Positions 46,389-57,177 of a stretch of 64,000 nucleotides of DNA are shown piece after piece. The stretch's first letter is position 1, and the number at the start of each line of letters is the position of its first letter. Under the pieces are notes generated by a model. The model was not told the origin of the DNA, did no database searches, and saw only the letters and a program-made list of their open reading frames with translations. The DNA is taken from assembly GCF_000276665.1 (NCBI RefSeq), contig NW_004955435.1, forward strand, positions 7,677,113 to 7,741,112, given 5' to 3'. The DNA is from Chinchilla lanigera (lineage: Eukaryota > Chordata > Mammalia > Rodentia > Chinchillidae). The translations under genes and the position numbers were made by a program.

Positions 46389-47420
46389 TACTGATTTTTG
46401 ATTCCTGTTGCTGGGACAAATACTCAATACCCAAAAACTTAAATGAGGAAATGTTCAGCTTGCCTTTACCATTTAGTCCATGGTCATCTGGTTCCAAAGC
46501 AAACATAGCACAGTAGAAACACTTGTTAAAGAAAAGCAGCTCCCCGCATGGCAGCGAGGAAGCAGAGAGAGAAGACAGTAGGGAGAGCAAGATAAGCAAA
46601 GCACATTCCCAGAGACACAGCTCTTCAGACGAGACCCCAAATGCTCATAGCACATTTAGCTATGAACTAATCCATGGATCTATCTGTTACAGGCAGCTGA
46701 GTTAGATGGAAAAGTCATAGGCAGTCAGACAGGGCCAGGCCCTCAAAGGATCCAATGTGGAAGACTAGATGCCTTGCAAATGGAGATTAGTTGCTGTGGG
46801 CCAGACCTCAAGACAAAAGATTAGACCAGTACACCCACACACCTCCCTAAGGATGGACATCAGGGATTGGTATTCTAAGTAGTAGCGATCACCTTGAAGA
46901 ATCTCTGACTCAAACCCTTGCCGGAAAAGCCCCTGTTCTGTATTCATGCCCGCTTGCTACATGACTCACTTCCCCATTTGATCCCGATTTAATCAATTTT
47001 ACCTGAACAAGTCTTATTGGCTGACTATACTTTTGTCCCATCTCACGCCCACCTTGCAGTTTCCCATTTTCCACTTACCTTTGTCCCACCTCACACTGTG
47101 GGTTTGCTCTATAAAATCCTTGGAAAAGGTAGGTTCCCTGGGCAACGTACTCGGGCTCCTCTTCTGCCTCTATCTGGGACAGAAGCTTTCTTTCTCTCAA
47201 TAAATATATTCTGCTCTTAACCTCCATGGTTCCTAAAATTCATTATTCGATGTCAGAGAACATGAACCTGTCCCAGATATGGTTCAGGTTGGGAGTTTCA
47301 TTCCCCTGTATCAAATCCACTGCTGAGTACAGAATCCCCAGATCCAATCACCTTCTGAAAGCGCCGTATCTGAACACATGGGAATTTAGGGGGATGTTCT
47401 GGATCAAACAAACAGTTAAG
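46389..47420 (-). mobile_element. MaLR LTR split by an inserted LTR
   Basis: Left piece 46389-46748 ('tgttgctgggacaaatactc', 'ccctcaaagg') and right piece 47341-47420 ('gatccaatcaccttctgaaa', 'gaacacatgggaatttaggg') join into one antisense MaLR LTR when 46756-47340 is removed. Confidence 0.75.
46756..47340 (+). mobile_element. Class I (gammaretrovirus-like) solo LTR
   Basis: A 585-bp insertion, 'tgtggaagactagatgcc' to 'gagtacagaatcccca', with flanking direct repeats 'gatccaa' (46749-46755 and 47341-47347). It has a TATA box 'tataaaa' at 47110-47116, AATAAA at 47199-47204 and 'ctgctcttaacctcc', the typical R/U5 layout of class I LTRs. The repeat of up to 7 bp is longer than the usual 4 bp; part may be chance. 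No coding region is attached. Confidence 0.78.
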
Positions 47421-47974
47421 ATTTGATCTGAAAGGTGATATAAGGGAACACATTCAGGAATATACAACAAGAACTCTTGAGCCTAAAGAGATAAAGGTGA
47501 GGACCACTTTCAGGAAGTATAGCCTGCTTAATTGAAATTATATGTTAGGAGCTAATAGCCAAGTAAAATCCTTATGGCTAGGTAAAAGAGAACAATAAAT
47601 GTGTTTTAGGATTTAAAAGCAATTTAATATAGGTAGGATTTACAATGCATGCATGTGTCCAAGTGTATGTAAGAGAGACAAATGCATACACGTAGAGAAG
47701 GGCTGGATACAAGCCTGGTAATACAATCAGTGCCTGCATAACGAAGGAACTTTGGGATCATGCTGATGTATTAGTGCTCTTTTCTAAGTATAGTAGAAAT
47801 CTGTGAACAGGTTTCAGTTTTCAAAGATTATATAATCAGATTTTTTACTTTAAAGAGAAGTACAACTGTGATGTAAGTTATTTGAAGGTAAACAGAGATT
47901 ACTAAGACTAATTAGGACACTACTGTACTGTCTAGGCAACGGTGGTTGAAACTAGTATAGCGGCAATAAAAACG
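47421..47974. other. Unassigned DNA
   Basis: No recognisable repeat or gene signal. Confidence 0.4.
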
Positions 47975-48103
47975 AAAATTGAGGGGCTGGGGATTTAGCT
48001 CAGAGGCACAGGGCCTGCCTAGCAAGTGCAACGTCGTGAGTTCAATACCTGGTACCAGAAAAAACAAAACCAAAAACAAAACAAGAAAAAAATTAAAATT
48101 GAG
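47975..48103 (+). mobile_element. ID-type SINE
   Basis: Sense ID with both promoter-like boxes visible: 'gatttagctcagaggcac' (A box region) and 'gtgagttcaatacctgg' (B box region). A long A-rich tail follows. TSD 'aaaattgag' lies at 47975-47983 and 48095-48103. Confidence 0.95.
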
Positions 48104-48196
48104 AATAGTAAAGCTGACTAATACTTCATTTCAGAATAAAGAAAAATAAGCAGTAAAAATTACATCTTTATATCTAGCTCAGCCAACTTAATAGAA

Positions 48197-48288
48197 ACTA
48201 ATGTTATTGGGCCGGGGACAGCATAAGGTCCCATGTTCGATTCCCGGTACAAAAAAAAAAAAGGAAAATAAAAACAACGAATGTTATT
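48197..48288 (+). mobile_element. ID-type SINE with internal deletion of the A box
   Basis: The body is only about 42 bp ('gggccggggacagcataagg' to 'gattcccggtac') against about 75 bp in other copies; the A-box region is missing. TSDs 'actaatgttatt' (48197-48208) and 'acgaatgttatt' (48277-48288). Confidence 0.9.
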
Positions 48289-48752
48289 TGCAGAGGTGAA
48301 GAACAGAGTACAAAGTCATTTCATGGGTGGAGAAGCAAGGGGAAGGTAAAAAGTTCAGTTTGGAGTATATTAGTCTAGAAGTGACTGTGAGATATTTGCA
48401 TGAAAATGTCCAGAGGGTATTTGGATATATGTGCTGGGTAGGAACACAGATGTGGGAGGTACTGCCTCACGTAGTGATTGAAACCACATAAAGTGATTCA
48501 GTCCTCCATGGAAGGAGGCGGAATGAGACAGAGAAAGCCCATGACACAACCCTGAGATATTCAGTGCACACTCAGAGAAGTCTGTGAGGGAAACGGACAC
48601 AGAACAACCCTAGGATAAGGAGGTACATGAAACAAACCATTTGAGTCAGCTGACCAGAATAGAGACTGATTGTCCTGGGAGAATGAATGGAGAGCAAGGA
48701 TGTCCTTTCAAAAAGGACAGCTGTTAAGAAGAGAAATATAAGAATCCAATAT

Positions 48753-48816
48753 TTGTGTGTGTGTGTGTGTGTGTGCGCATGTCAGTGTTGTGTCTGTGTG
48801 TGTGTGTGTGTGTGTT
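48753..48816. repeat. Compound (TG)n microsatellite
   Basis: Two TG runs separated by about 20 bp. Confidence 0.95.
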
Positions 48817-49044
48817 TAAATATGAGGTCCTTCAGCTGCTTTAATGCCTATGGAATTCATCAAAGCAGAGAAAAAGATTTAAAATATGAACATGAAAAAT
48901 AGTTTAATTAAAATGATTTGCCTGTAATATTGAAATATAATTCAAAAGATTAAATTATTTTTTAGAAAAATAAGTTCCTTATAGAACATATAACATGAGA
49001 TTAAATTCAAAAGGACAATGTTTTTATATTCAAAAAAGAGAAAA

Positions 49045-49205
49045 TTTAAAAAAGAGAAAAAGCCAGGAGTGGTGGCGCATGCGTGTAATCCCAGGACTCC
49101 GGAGGCTGAGGCAGGAGGATCGCTGCGAGTTCAAGACCAGCCTGGGCTACAAAGTGAGCTCAAATTGAGACCCTGTCTCAAAAAAGACAAAAAAAAAGGA
49201 GAGAG
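49045..49205 (+). mobile_element. B1-type SINE, well preserved
   Basis: 'gccaggagtggtggcgcatg', 'cgtgtaatcccaggactccg', 'gaggctgaggcaggaggatc' and 'gaccagcctgggctac', then an A-rich tail. CpGs are retained, so it is among the younger copies. The 90-codon frame (49018-49290) is the conceptual translation of this SINE, not a gene. Confidence 0.92.
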
Positions 49206-50870
49206 AAAATACCTCGCTGTAAGAATTAATACAGATGCACAACTCGTTCTGCATCACAGTGCTAAGAAGATGCGAGCGGGAAGCCAGTGATGAACTCAAG
49301 GACCAAAATCACAAAATCAATCCTCCCCGCATTTCACAGAACTCGCCCATCCTCCCATAGGTAATAAACTTTATTTCCGAACCAATGATTGATCTAGGGA
49401 AATAGCAAAGAGGTGCGAGTTTTAACCTTCAGTTCTCTCTCTTACAGGTCATTAAAACCACACGTAATCTAAGGCAAAATATGTAAACTTAACCTCAGTT
49501 CGTTCTCCTTCCCTGATAAACATACATTAGCCAACATCCGGCAGAATCTTTCACACTTTCCTCTAGGTTTGTTTACTATGTATTTTTCTAATGTATAGTG
49601 CATTCAACCTGCAACACAATATCCAATTTATTAAAACATGGATTTCTTCTTGAATGTAAAGAAATATAAATGATACTTTCACTATGAGGTGAATAGTGAA
49701 ATAAACTTGACAGGCCAGTTATTTCTACAACTATGATTATAAATACGGAAAAGAAATTTCAGCTGTACTCCATGGGATTTTATTTGATTATGGATTATTA
49801 AAAATGCATGAAAAAACTGACTTATAGCCAAGGTATGTTTATTTCATTGTAACAGGATGAAAACTAGAGACGTTTTATTATTGTACCAGTGGCCTGAAGA
49901 AAATAGTTAGAATAGGAAAAATTAACCTTCTTTCTTTTTCCTGTAGCGATCTCAACCTCTGCAGCCAGACTTGAAGACAGACTTGAAGACAGAAGGAAAA
50001 TAAGCAAACACCACCTTAAATCAACTTCTCCTACCTATTACTGAACACTAAAATAAACAGAAATGATCTCTTTGGCACTCAAAGCCATGATTTATGCAAG
50101 GAATCACTTTTGGAAGCAATACACATTAAAATTATCACATTGTTGTCTATGAGTCAAATTCTTTTTATGTATTTTTACGTTATAAATTCATGCTGTCTTT
50201 TCCAATTATTTCTAAAAAAAACTGTTCAATGAAATATGCAAATCTAAGTCTTAGCTAAAGACAAGTGTTGGAAAGAAAGCAGATCCTTCTGCTGATTTTT
50301 TTATTTAATAATGCTCTTTTAGAGAGTAGAATACAAAAGCTATAATTTTCTTTTTGTATAGAATTTGTATCTTTGATCTTTATTTGTGTTAAATACAATA
50401 CTTCTGCATGTAAATATTTGGGCAAACTACATACCAGAAACTGAGTTTAATGTGAGCAAGAACGGCTGTTGCCTGTTGGGTCTACTGTTTCATACCAAGA
50501 GCATAAAGGAGGTCTTGGCAAGCCAAAGACAATAAAAATGTATTCAATGAATACATTTGCTTCATTAATTAATCTACATTAAAGTAATCTGACTGACTTT
50601 AGATTTGAACTAAGGCTCTTAAATTCTGGTAACATAATAAACAGAAAGATACACTGACTTTAAAGTCTTAGCTTTAATATTATGAATTAAAATATTAAAG
50701 ATTAATATAAATAAACATGAAAAAACACAAAGTAAGTGAAGAGTTATTACTCCAACCTAGGTCTTTTGACAATAACTTTTGACTTTTGCCCTTGTAAAAT
50801 TGGCATTTTTGCATGATCTAAATATATTAGCATGATCTACATACATTATCTTATTACAGTCATTAAGGTC
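49206..50870. other. Unassigned DNA
   Basis: No recognisable repeat or gene. A small tandem duplication of 'cagacttgaaga' is at 49972-49995. Confidence 0.4.
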
Positions 50871-51210
50871 TGAATATGGTATGTCCCCTTCAAACTCATG
50901 GTAAAACTCTTTGCCAATAGGGCGGTGATTCAAGCACTGTAAAGGATTAATGCCTTTCTCATGGAATGGGTTAGATATTGCAAGAATAGACTATTATAAA
51001 ATGAGGCTCCCCCTCACATTTTGTCTGCTTTGCACATATTCACTCACCCTGAATTTTCCACCATGAACTGAAGAATCAAAGTTTCTCACCAGAAGTTGCC
51101 ATCATTCTTTTGCATTTTCAAGTCTCCTGAACTCTAGGACAAACAATTTCCCCTTTTAAATTAACAAGTATCGGGTATGCTATTACAGTAACAGAAAATG
51201 AACTGAGACA
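50871..51210 (+). mobile_element. MaLR (MST/MLT1-like) LTR
   Basis: Runs TG ('tgaatatggtatgtcccctt') to CA ('gaactgagaca'). It contains 'ggttagatattgcaagaata', 'gtttctcaccagaagttgcc' and 'gctattacagtaacagaaaa' in MST-like order. No clean TSD ('aggtc' against 'actct'). Confidence 0.72.
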
Positions 51211-51214
51211 ACTC

Positions 51215-51345
51215 TGATGATACTACCTTATTCTTATTTTTTAAGGTGAGAAAATTAGTGCCTAGAGTTATTAGTGTTATAACTCAATAATTAGTCGGGT
51301 TAGGAATCAAACTCAAGTCTATTAAAATCCAAACGTCAAAACAAA
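51215..51345 (-). mobile_element. MIR fragment
   Basis: 'ggtgagaaaattagtgccta', 'ataactcaataattagtcgg', 'aggaatcaaactcaagtcta' match antisense MIR. Confidence 0.6.
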
Positions 51346-51599
51346 TATTTAGTATTTAAGTTACAAAATATTAAATAAGTATTAAATGATTCGGTCATTG
51401 TGTTCCTAGGTCAAGCTACCTCGTTATAGACGGCAACCATCCTGTTCACCTTATATCTTCCAAATCTGATCAACAACTCTACACTGTCCAATGTTTAGTT
51501 CTAATTCAGTGGGTCCACCTGACTGGCTGACTTGAGCTTTAAGTTGAAGGCTCTTACTTTCTGGCATTCTAATAAAGAGAAAAATATGTTGACGTTTGA

Positions 51600-53720
51600 A
51601 AAACTAATTTTTATTCAGGATGTCCTTGGCTATGTCTGTGGCTTCCAGGCTCCCCCTATGTTATCTTCCAGTATTTGCAAAATTGCTGTTTTTATATTTA
51701 GGTCTCTGATCCATTTTGCCTGGATTTCAGTAAGAGTGACAACTCCAGAAGTTGTTGCAATCTTCTGCATATGGATAACCAGTTTTCCCAGCACAATTTG
51801 CCAAAGAGGCTATTATTATTTCTCCAGGTCCTTTGCGATTTTGGATCCTTTATCAAAAATCAAATGGCTGAGGTGCTTGGGATTCATTCTGTTTCATTAA
51901 TCTACATGTCTATTTTTGTGCTGATACAATTTTTTTGTTGTTCTTTGTTTTTAGTGTAGTTTCCTGCTTTAACTTGAAATTCAGAATTGTGTGGTGTCGC
52001 CTACTTTATTGTTGTTGGTATTTCTCTGGGCCTTTTTCAGTTCTATTAAAATTTTGAGATTGCTTTTTCAAGTTCTATAAAGAAAGTTATTAGTATTTCA
52101 ATGGAGATTGCTTGAAATGTATAGATTTTGGTAAAATGGTGTCTTAGTTACTTTTCTTTCCTTGCTGAGACAAAATACCCAATGCCCAAAATGAAGGAAG
52201 GAAAGGTTTATTTAGCTTACAGTTTGTGGAGGTTTCAGTCCATACTTGGCTGGCTCCGAGGCAGAAGATAACAAAGCAACAAGAGCAAAGGGGGAAATGG
52301 CAGCCGAACAGCAAACAGCCAGAGCAAAAGGGAGGAGTGGCGGCAAGCAGCCTCTTTCCCTCCCTTACATTGTAAACAGGCTACCCCCACCTAAGGGGCA
52401 TGTAGCTCTCACATCATCTCCATGCCCTCCTCTTCCACAGGCTCAGGATGTATACAAATAAGCACCCTGGCTTCCTGCTGAGTCACTTAGCCAAACCTCT
52501 AGACTCCCCAAGTTGACACAATGTATCGACCATAACAAATGGCCATTTTAAAACTATTTATTCTGCCCATCCAAGAAAAGGGGATGTCTTTCCGTTTGCT
52601 AACATTCTCTTTGATCTCTTTTTTCAGAGCTCTATAGTTCAGATTATAGAGGTCTTCTACCTCTTTGGGTAGGTTGATTCCAAGGTATCTTCTTTTGGAA
52701 GCTATAGTACACACAAAATAACACCAAGAGTCTACAAATAGGATTATATAAAATTAGAAAGCTTCTGCACAGCAATGAAATGATTAATAGTGTGAAGAGA
52801 CAACTTACACAGTGGGAAAATATTTAGCCAACTACTCCTTTGATAGAGAAATAATATCTATAATAAAGAACTAAATAAAAATAAAAAACCCAAAAGACAA
52901 ATTAAATGATTCAGTGAAATATGGGCCAATGAACCAAACAGACACTTCTGAAAAGTAGTTCAATTGGCCATTAAGTGTATAAAAAAATATTTGTAATCTT
53001 TAGCCATTAGGGAAATTAAAATCAAAACTGAGATTCCATGCTACCCCAATCACAATGGCTTCCATGAAAGAAATAGAAAAAGGTAGCCTTCCAACATTTT
53101 TGATGGGAACATAAATTAGCATAACCACAACAGAAGTCAGGATAGCAATTTCTCAAAAAATTGAAAATGAAAATTCTGTTTGACCCAGCGATACATCTGA
53201 AAATATTCTCAAGAGTTAAAGATATCCTACCATAGTGGCAAATGTGTTGCCATGTTTATACACCACCACTCAAAAGAGCTAAGCTCTGGAAACAGCCCAG
53301 ATGCCCATCAGCATATGACTAGACAAAGAAATGCAATATATATGATTATCCTTCAGTTATAGAAAAGGATAAAATTGTTATTTGCTGGAAAATAGATGTA
53401 ATTTCAGACCATAAAGTTAAGTGAAATAAGTCAAGCATAGAAATATTCTTGGTTTCTCTTGCATGAGAAACTTAAAATGTGAATAATTTAAAAACTGAAA
53501 TAAAGGACAATGATAGGAAACAAAAAGATTTTGCAGAGATTGGGTAAGTCATCAGCAGGAGCAGGGGAGGGCACAGAGGGAGGAGAGATAAAGGGATCAC
53601 AAATAATCAAGATATGATATGTACACGTACTTATTCCCCAAAATGAATGGAAATGTTGTATCATTAACAGACATGAATAATGTAAATTAAGATGTATCAA
53701 TTAAATAATAAAAATACCTT
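51600..53720. mobile_element. L1 insertion with inverted 5' segment (twin-priming structure)
   Basis: 51600-52139 and 52538-52709 are L1 ORF2 on the minus strand; reversed, the latter encodes ORF2 motifs such as '[16 protein letters not shown]' and '[17 protein letters not shown]'. From about 52710 to 53720 the sequence is sense-strand L1: the ORF2 end ('gaaagcttctgcacagcaat', 'gaaacagcccagatgcccat') and a 3' UTR with a purine-rich block. In L1 order the sense part lies downstream of the inverted part. Both halves are broken by stops and frameshifts. Confidence 0.85.
52140..52537 (-). mobile_element. Rodent MaLR-like solo LTR inserted in the L1
   Basis: A 398-bp insertion with perfect 5-bp TSD 'aatgg' at 52135-52139 and 52538-52542, TG...CA ends ('tgtcttagttac' to 'gaccataaca'). 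Reading on the minus strand it has a polyadenylation-like 'taaataaacc' near its 3' end. Same family as 15859-16205 and 4165. Confidence 0.9.
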
Positions 53721-53881
53721 CTAATCCCCTGTGGCATATCTTATGTTTATTTTCAATTATGAAAATAGTATTGAACTAATAAAAGTGTTGCTTATTTTGT
53801 AAGAACTGTGTGACTATCTTCCCAGATGTCAGCCCCTGAGCTCTTCAGTTATGATGTTTTTGAATATTTTTTTTTCTTTAG
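53721..53881. other. Unassigned flank of a candidate exon
   Basis: AT-rich DNA ending in a T-rich tract with 'ttttttctttag' at 53870-53881. Confidence 0.4.
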
Positions 53882-53988
53882 GAGGAAAAAATACATATCT
53901 GGGAATGAAAGGAGGCGTCTAAAAGGGAGCCTATCAGAGAACACACTGACCGGCACCACCTACTCCACAGCAGAAGACAAAAATTTAG
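53882..53988 (+). other. Weak candidate internal exon
   Basis: Bounded by a good acceptor (polypyrimidine tract plus AG at 53880-53881) and a donor-like 'ttag|gtgact' (GT at 53989-53990). The 107-bp interior is open in one frame with a basic-then-polar composition ('ERRRLKGSLSENTLTG'). Phases would be 2 at the start and 1 at the end. No gene recognised; no second exon identified nearby. Chance is the leading alternative. Confidence 0.2.
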
Positions 53989-55434
53989 GTGACTGTCACA
54001 TTAGTCCTCTCCCACCCGCAAGGGTCAGATCATTCATAGCTTGATTCTAGAAGACAGGTGGTGGTAGGGCGGAGACCTGCCTTGTACACCCCGGTCATTT
54101 TCTCCAAAGGAAGGCCCTGGAGGGTGGGTATTCCACTGTGCAGGGCAATCATTGGAACTTAGAGAGTGCTTGTGGTACCTCGCCTACCTCGCCCTCATCC
54201 TAACTTCCTCGGTGCTCTCAGAAACGTTATCAAAAGCAGAAGTAAAGAAAGGCAACCTGAACACTTCAGTCCACTGAACCTAGTTGAGCAGTTCAATTTC
54301 CAGGGTTAATTTGATAATTAACAGAGAAAAATATATTTCAATCCGGGGTAGATGAGATAAAATGCAATATTTTTTACTTCCCTTTCTAGAATAGTTTTGG
54401 CCATATTTGTGGCTGCAGAAAAGCTTTATAGATTTAAAATAGGCTGTACAAAGAACTTTGGTGGGAGGCTTACGTCTGGGAAATGTGTGTGCTGTGGTTG
54501 TAGATTATTAGGAAGAGGTGGAATTCCGAGTCTGGTTAAGGTTTGGGGTAATGCTTATTTTCATTTTCTTTGGCTGTTGTCATCTTTTATATAGAAGATA
54601 CAGTTTCATTTTTGTGGTTCACTTGAATGTTTCTTGCAGTCTGTGTCTTGTTAAGCTAACACAGGAATAATTTGGAAAGCTAATACAGAAAATAAAGAAA
54701 CCTCAGCAATGCTATTAATTTAGCATTCTGGATTTACATCTGGTGCATCCATGGTAAAAAATGTTAAAAAAAAAATAAATTGTTAAAAGCCTCCTGGTTT
54801 AAATATTATTTTAAGAACAAGATAGTAGACTAGACAAAAATATTTTCCTCTTTCTCCCTCAAATTCTCTAAAATGCTAACAGATTTATATTTAAAAGACA
54901 AATATTGGTGATTATTTCTCTTAGATTACGGTTTCTGAAAGCATCACCAGGAGAAGGCCTCATGGGTGCCCCTGCGGATGGAGGTTCAGATAGGTACTCA
55001 CATAGCTAGCAAGGATGGTTAAAAGTGTGAGATCATGTATTTAGAGTAATTAAGTGAAAGCTTGTTGATAGAACAGATAAGAAAACTTCTTTCCAAGTTT
55101 CCAGTATATCAGTTAGCTAGTTTCAGCGTTTATTCTTGGTATAATCTTGAGAATCAGTTTCTAAGTGAAAAAGATGATTTTCTTGATCTTAGTGTGGAAG
55201 AGAGTAGATTTAAGAATACTCCTGAGGTACTTCTCAGCTACCACAAAGAAAGCAGGAAGAAATGGATAAGAAAGTTCTGAAGAATACTTTTTTATTTTCA
55301 TAATAAGTAGGTTCCTGAGCCAGTAAGGTCCCTCTCTAACCAGGGCCTCAAAGAAAAGCACATCTATACTCATTGTCCACGTATGTTTGGTCATCTCAAC
55401 CAATGTGTGTGTATGTTGGAAAAGGTGCATGTAC
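53989..55434. other. Unassigned DNA
   Basis: No repeat recognised. 54050-54200 is GC-richer than its surroundings. Confidence 0.4.
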
Positions 55435-55870
55435 TTGTTACTTACTCAATAAACAAATATTAACGAAAGAAATGCACTATGCTAGTGTTCTAGATCAGTG
55501 GGACATGGCAGTGAATAATGAAAAATTTCTGGTCTTGCAGGCTTTACAATTTATATCTTACTAGAGAAATTACACAGAACAAAGACCTAATCGATAAACA
55601 CTCAGTACATACTGCCAGGTGAGAGGCAAAAATTGATTAGAAGAAAGAGCCTATGAAGAAATGGTGATGTGGTGTTTGAAAATAAGGCCAGGGAGGGTGT
55701 GAGGAGGAGACGTTGTTGAACAGAAACCTAAAAGCATTGAAAGGGAAAGCCCTTTAGAGGAAGAACATTCTGATCGAAGGAAAATGCAAATGCAAAAGTT
55801 CTGAAGGAAGAACAGAGTAAGTGAGCACAAGGGTCAAAAAGAAGCTGAGTGTGAGGGAGGTGAGTGTCAT
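55435..55870 (-). mobile_element. L2 LINE fragment
   Basis: Antisense L2 order: 'tactcaataaacaaatatta', 'ctatgctagtgttctagatc', 'gacatggcagtgaataatga', 'gaggaagaacattctgatcg', 'atgcaaaagttctgaagga'. Ancient mammalian LINE. Confidence 0.65.
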
Positions 55871-56073
55871 GTGTGACTACCTAGAAAACACAAAAACTTA
55901 TGTTCTGACCACCATTATTCTTTATGTATAAATTTGCATAATCAACCAAGCATCAAAACACCTACCACAAAGTTAATATTATGAAATAAAGAACCCAGGA
56001 TGAAGAGTATTCAAACACTAGGCCCAAAAGGAATAGCATACAGGGTAGAGGGAAAAGCAATTTTTGTGTTTAA
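55871..56073. other. Unassigned DNA
   Basis: No recognisable signal. Confidence 0.4.
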
Positions 56074-56200
56074 CATTTTTTTTTTTTGAGAGATCTCCCA
56101 TTGTCACCCAATCTGGCCTCAAATTCCTGGGCTTTAGAAATCTTCACATCTCAGCCTTCCAAGTAGTTGGGGTGACATGTGCACAGCACCATACCTGGCT
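56074..56200 (-). mobile_element. Diverged 7SL-derived SINE (pB1/B1-like)
   Basis: Plus strand 'cccattgtcacccaatctgg', 'cctcaaattcctgggcttta', 'atctcagccttccaagtagt' is antisense 7SL-type SINE, more diverged and closer to an ancestral monomer than the other B1 copies. Confidence 0.65.
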
Positions 56201-56774
56201 CATAGTTTACACTGTAATTGATGAGCTACTACAGCCATGAAATAAGAACAGGTAATGATATATATAAAAAAGGAGCAAGATGTGTGTTGTGGAAATGAAA
56301 CCTTTAAATTATTGCTTTGAACTTTTATACATAGAAATGTAGTATTCTTTTCAATGAAATAACATCGATCTGAACCAAAAGCCTAGCGAATACTTCCAAA
56401 GAAAGACCAGAGTAGCAGATGCCCTGTTTTTGCTTCCCTGTTGAGCATAAAGTTTTCCAGGAACACAACAATCACACACACAATTAGAAACCTGATTAGG
56501 AACCAGCCTTCCACATTTAAAAGCCAATTCAAGTTCTTAGATTTATTCCAATGAATCAAATACTGTATTTGCAAACAAACACAGCAGTGTTTAAATGTGC
56601 TTATTCATACTTACTCTGAACAATGAGTAGATTTTAACAAAATTACCAGAAACAACTATCTCCTTTTTATTTGAAAACCAGTGACCATGAAGGATGGGAA
56701 TAGGCATAGAAAAAACAGGTAGTATGAATAAAAAAGCATTGCCAAATTAATATCTCTTCTTAAAATTATTTTTA
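56201..56774. other. Unassigned DNA
   Basis: No recognisable signal. Confidence 0.4.
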
Positions 56775-57155
56775 TTGATTGATTTCTTGATGACAGCCAC
56801 TCTTTCTGGAGTAAAATGGAATCTTGGTGCTGTTTTAACGTGAATCTCTCCAATGACTGGTGATGCTGAACGTTTGTTCATCTATTTATTTGTCGTTTGT
56901 ATTTTTTAATCTGAGAAGTGTGTTTTCATCTCAGATGCACATTTTTGGACCGGGTGTTTAAATTTGGGAGGTCTAATTTTTTAATATTCTTTATATGTTT
57001 TAGATATTAATCCTTTGTCTCAGGGACAACTGGCTAGAAATTTTCCCACTCTGTGGGTTGTCTTTGTACTCTGTTGATGATTTCTTTTGCTGTGCAAAAG
57101 CTTTTTAAAAGGAAGAGATTCCAGTTGTTGATTCTTTGTATTACTTCCCATCAGA

Positions 57156-57177
57156 TTGTTGTTGTTGTTGTTGTTGT
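57156..57177. repeat. (GTT)n microsatellite
   Basis: About seven GTT units inside the antisense L1. Confidence 0.9.

Noticed and set aside
47984..48060. tRNA-like sequence with A and B boxes
   Set aside because: It is the head of an ID SINE with TSDs and an A-rich tail, not a tRNA gene.
49018..49290. 90-codon open frame containing an Alu/B1-like peptide
   Set aside because: Conceptual translation of a B1 SINE.
51532..51900. 122-codon open frame, plus strand
   Set aside because: Mostly the antisense strand of L1 ORF2.
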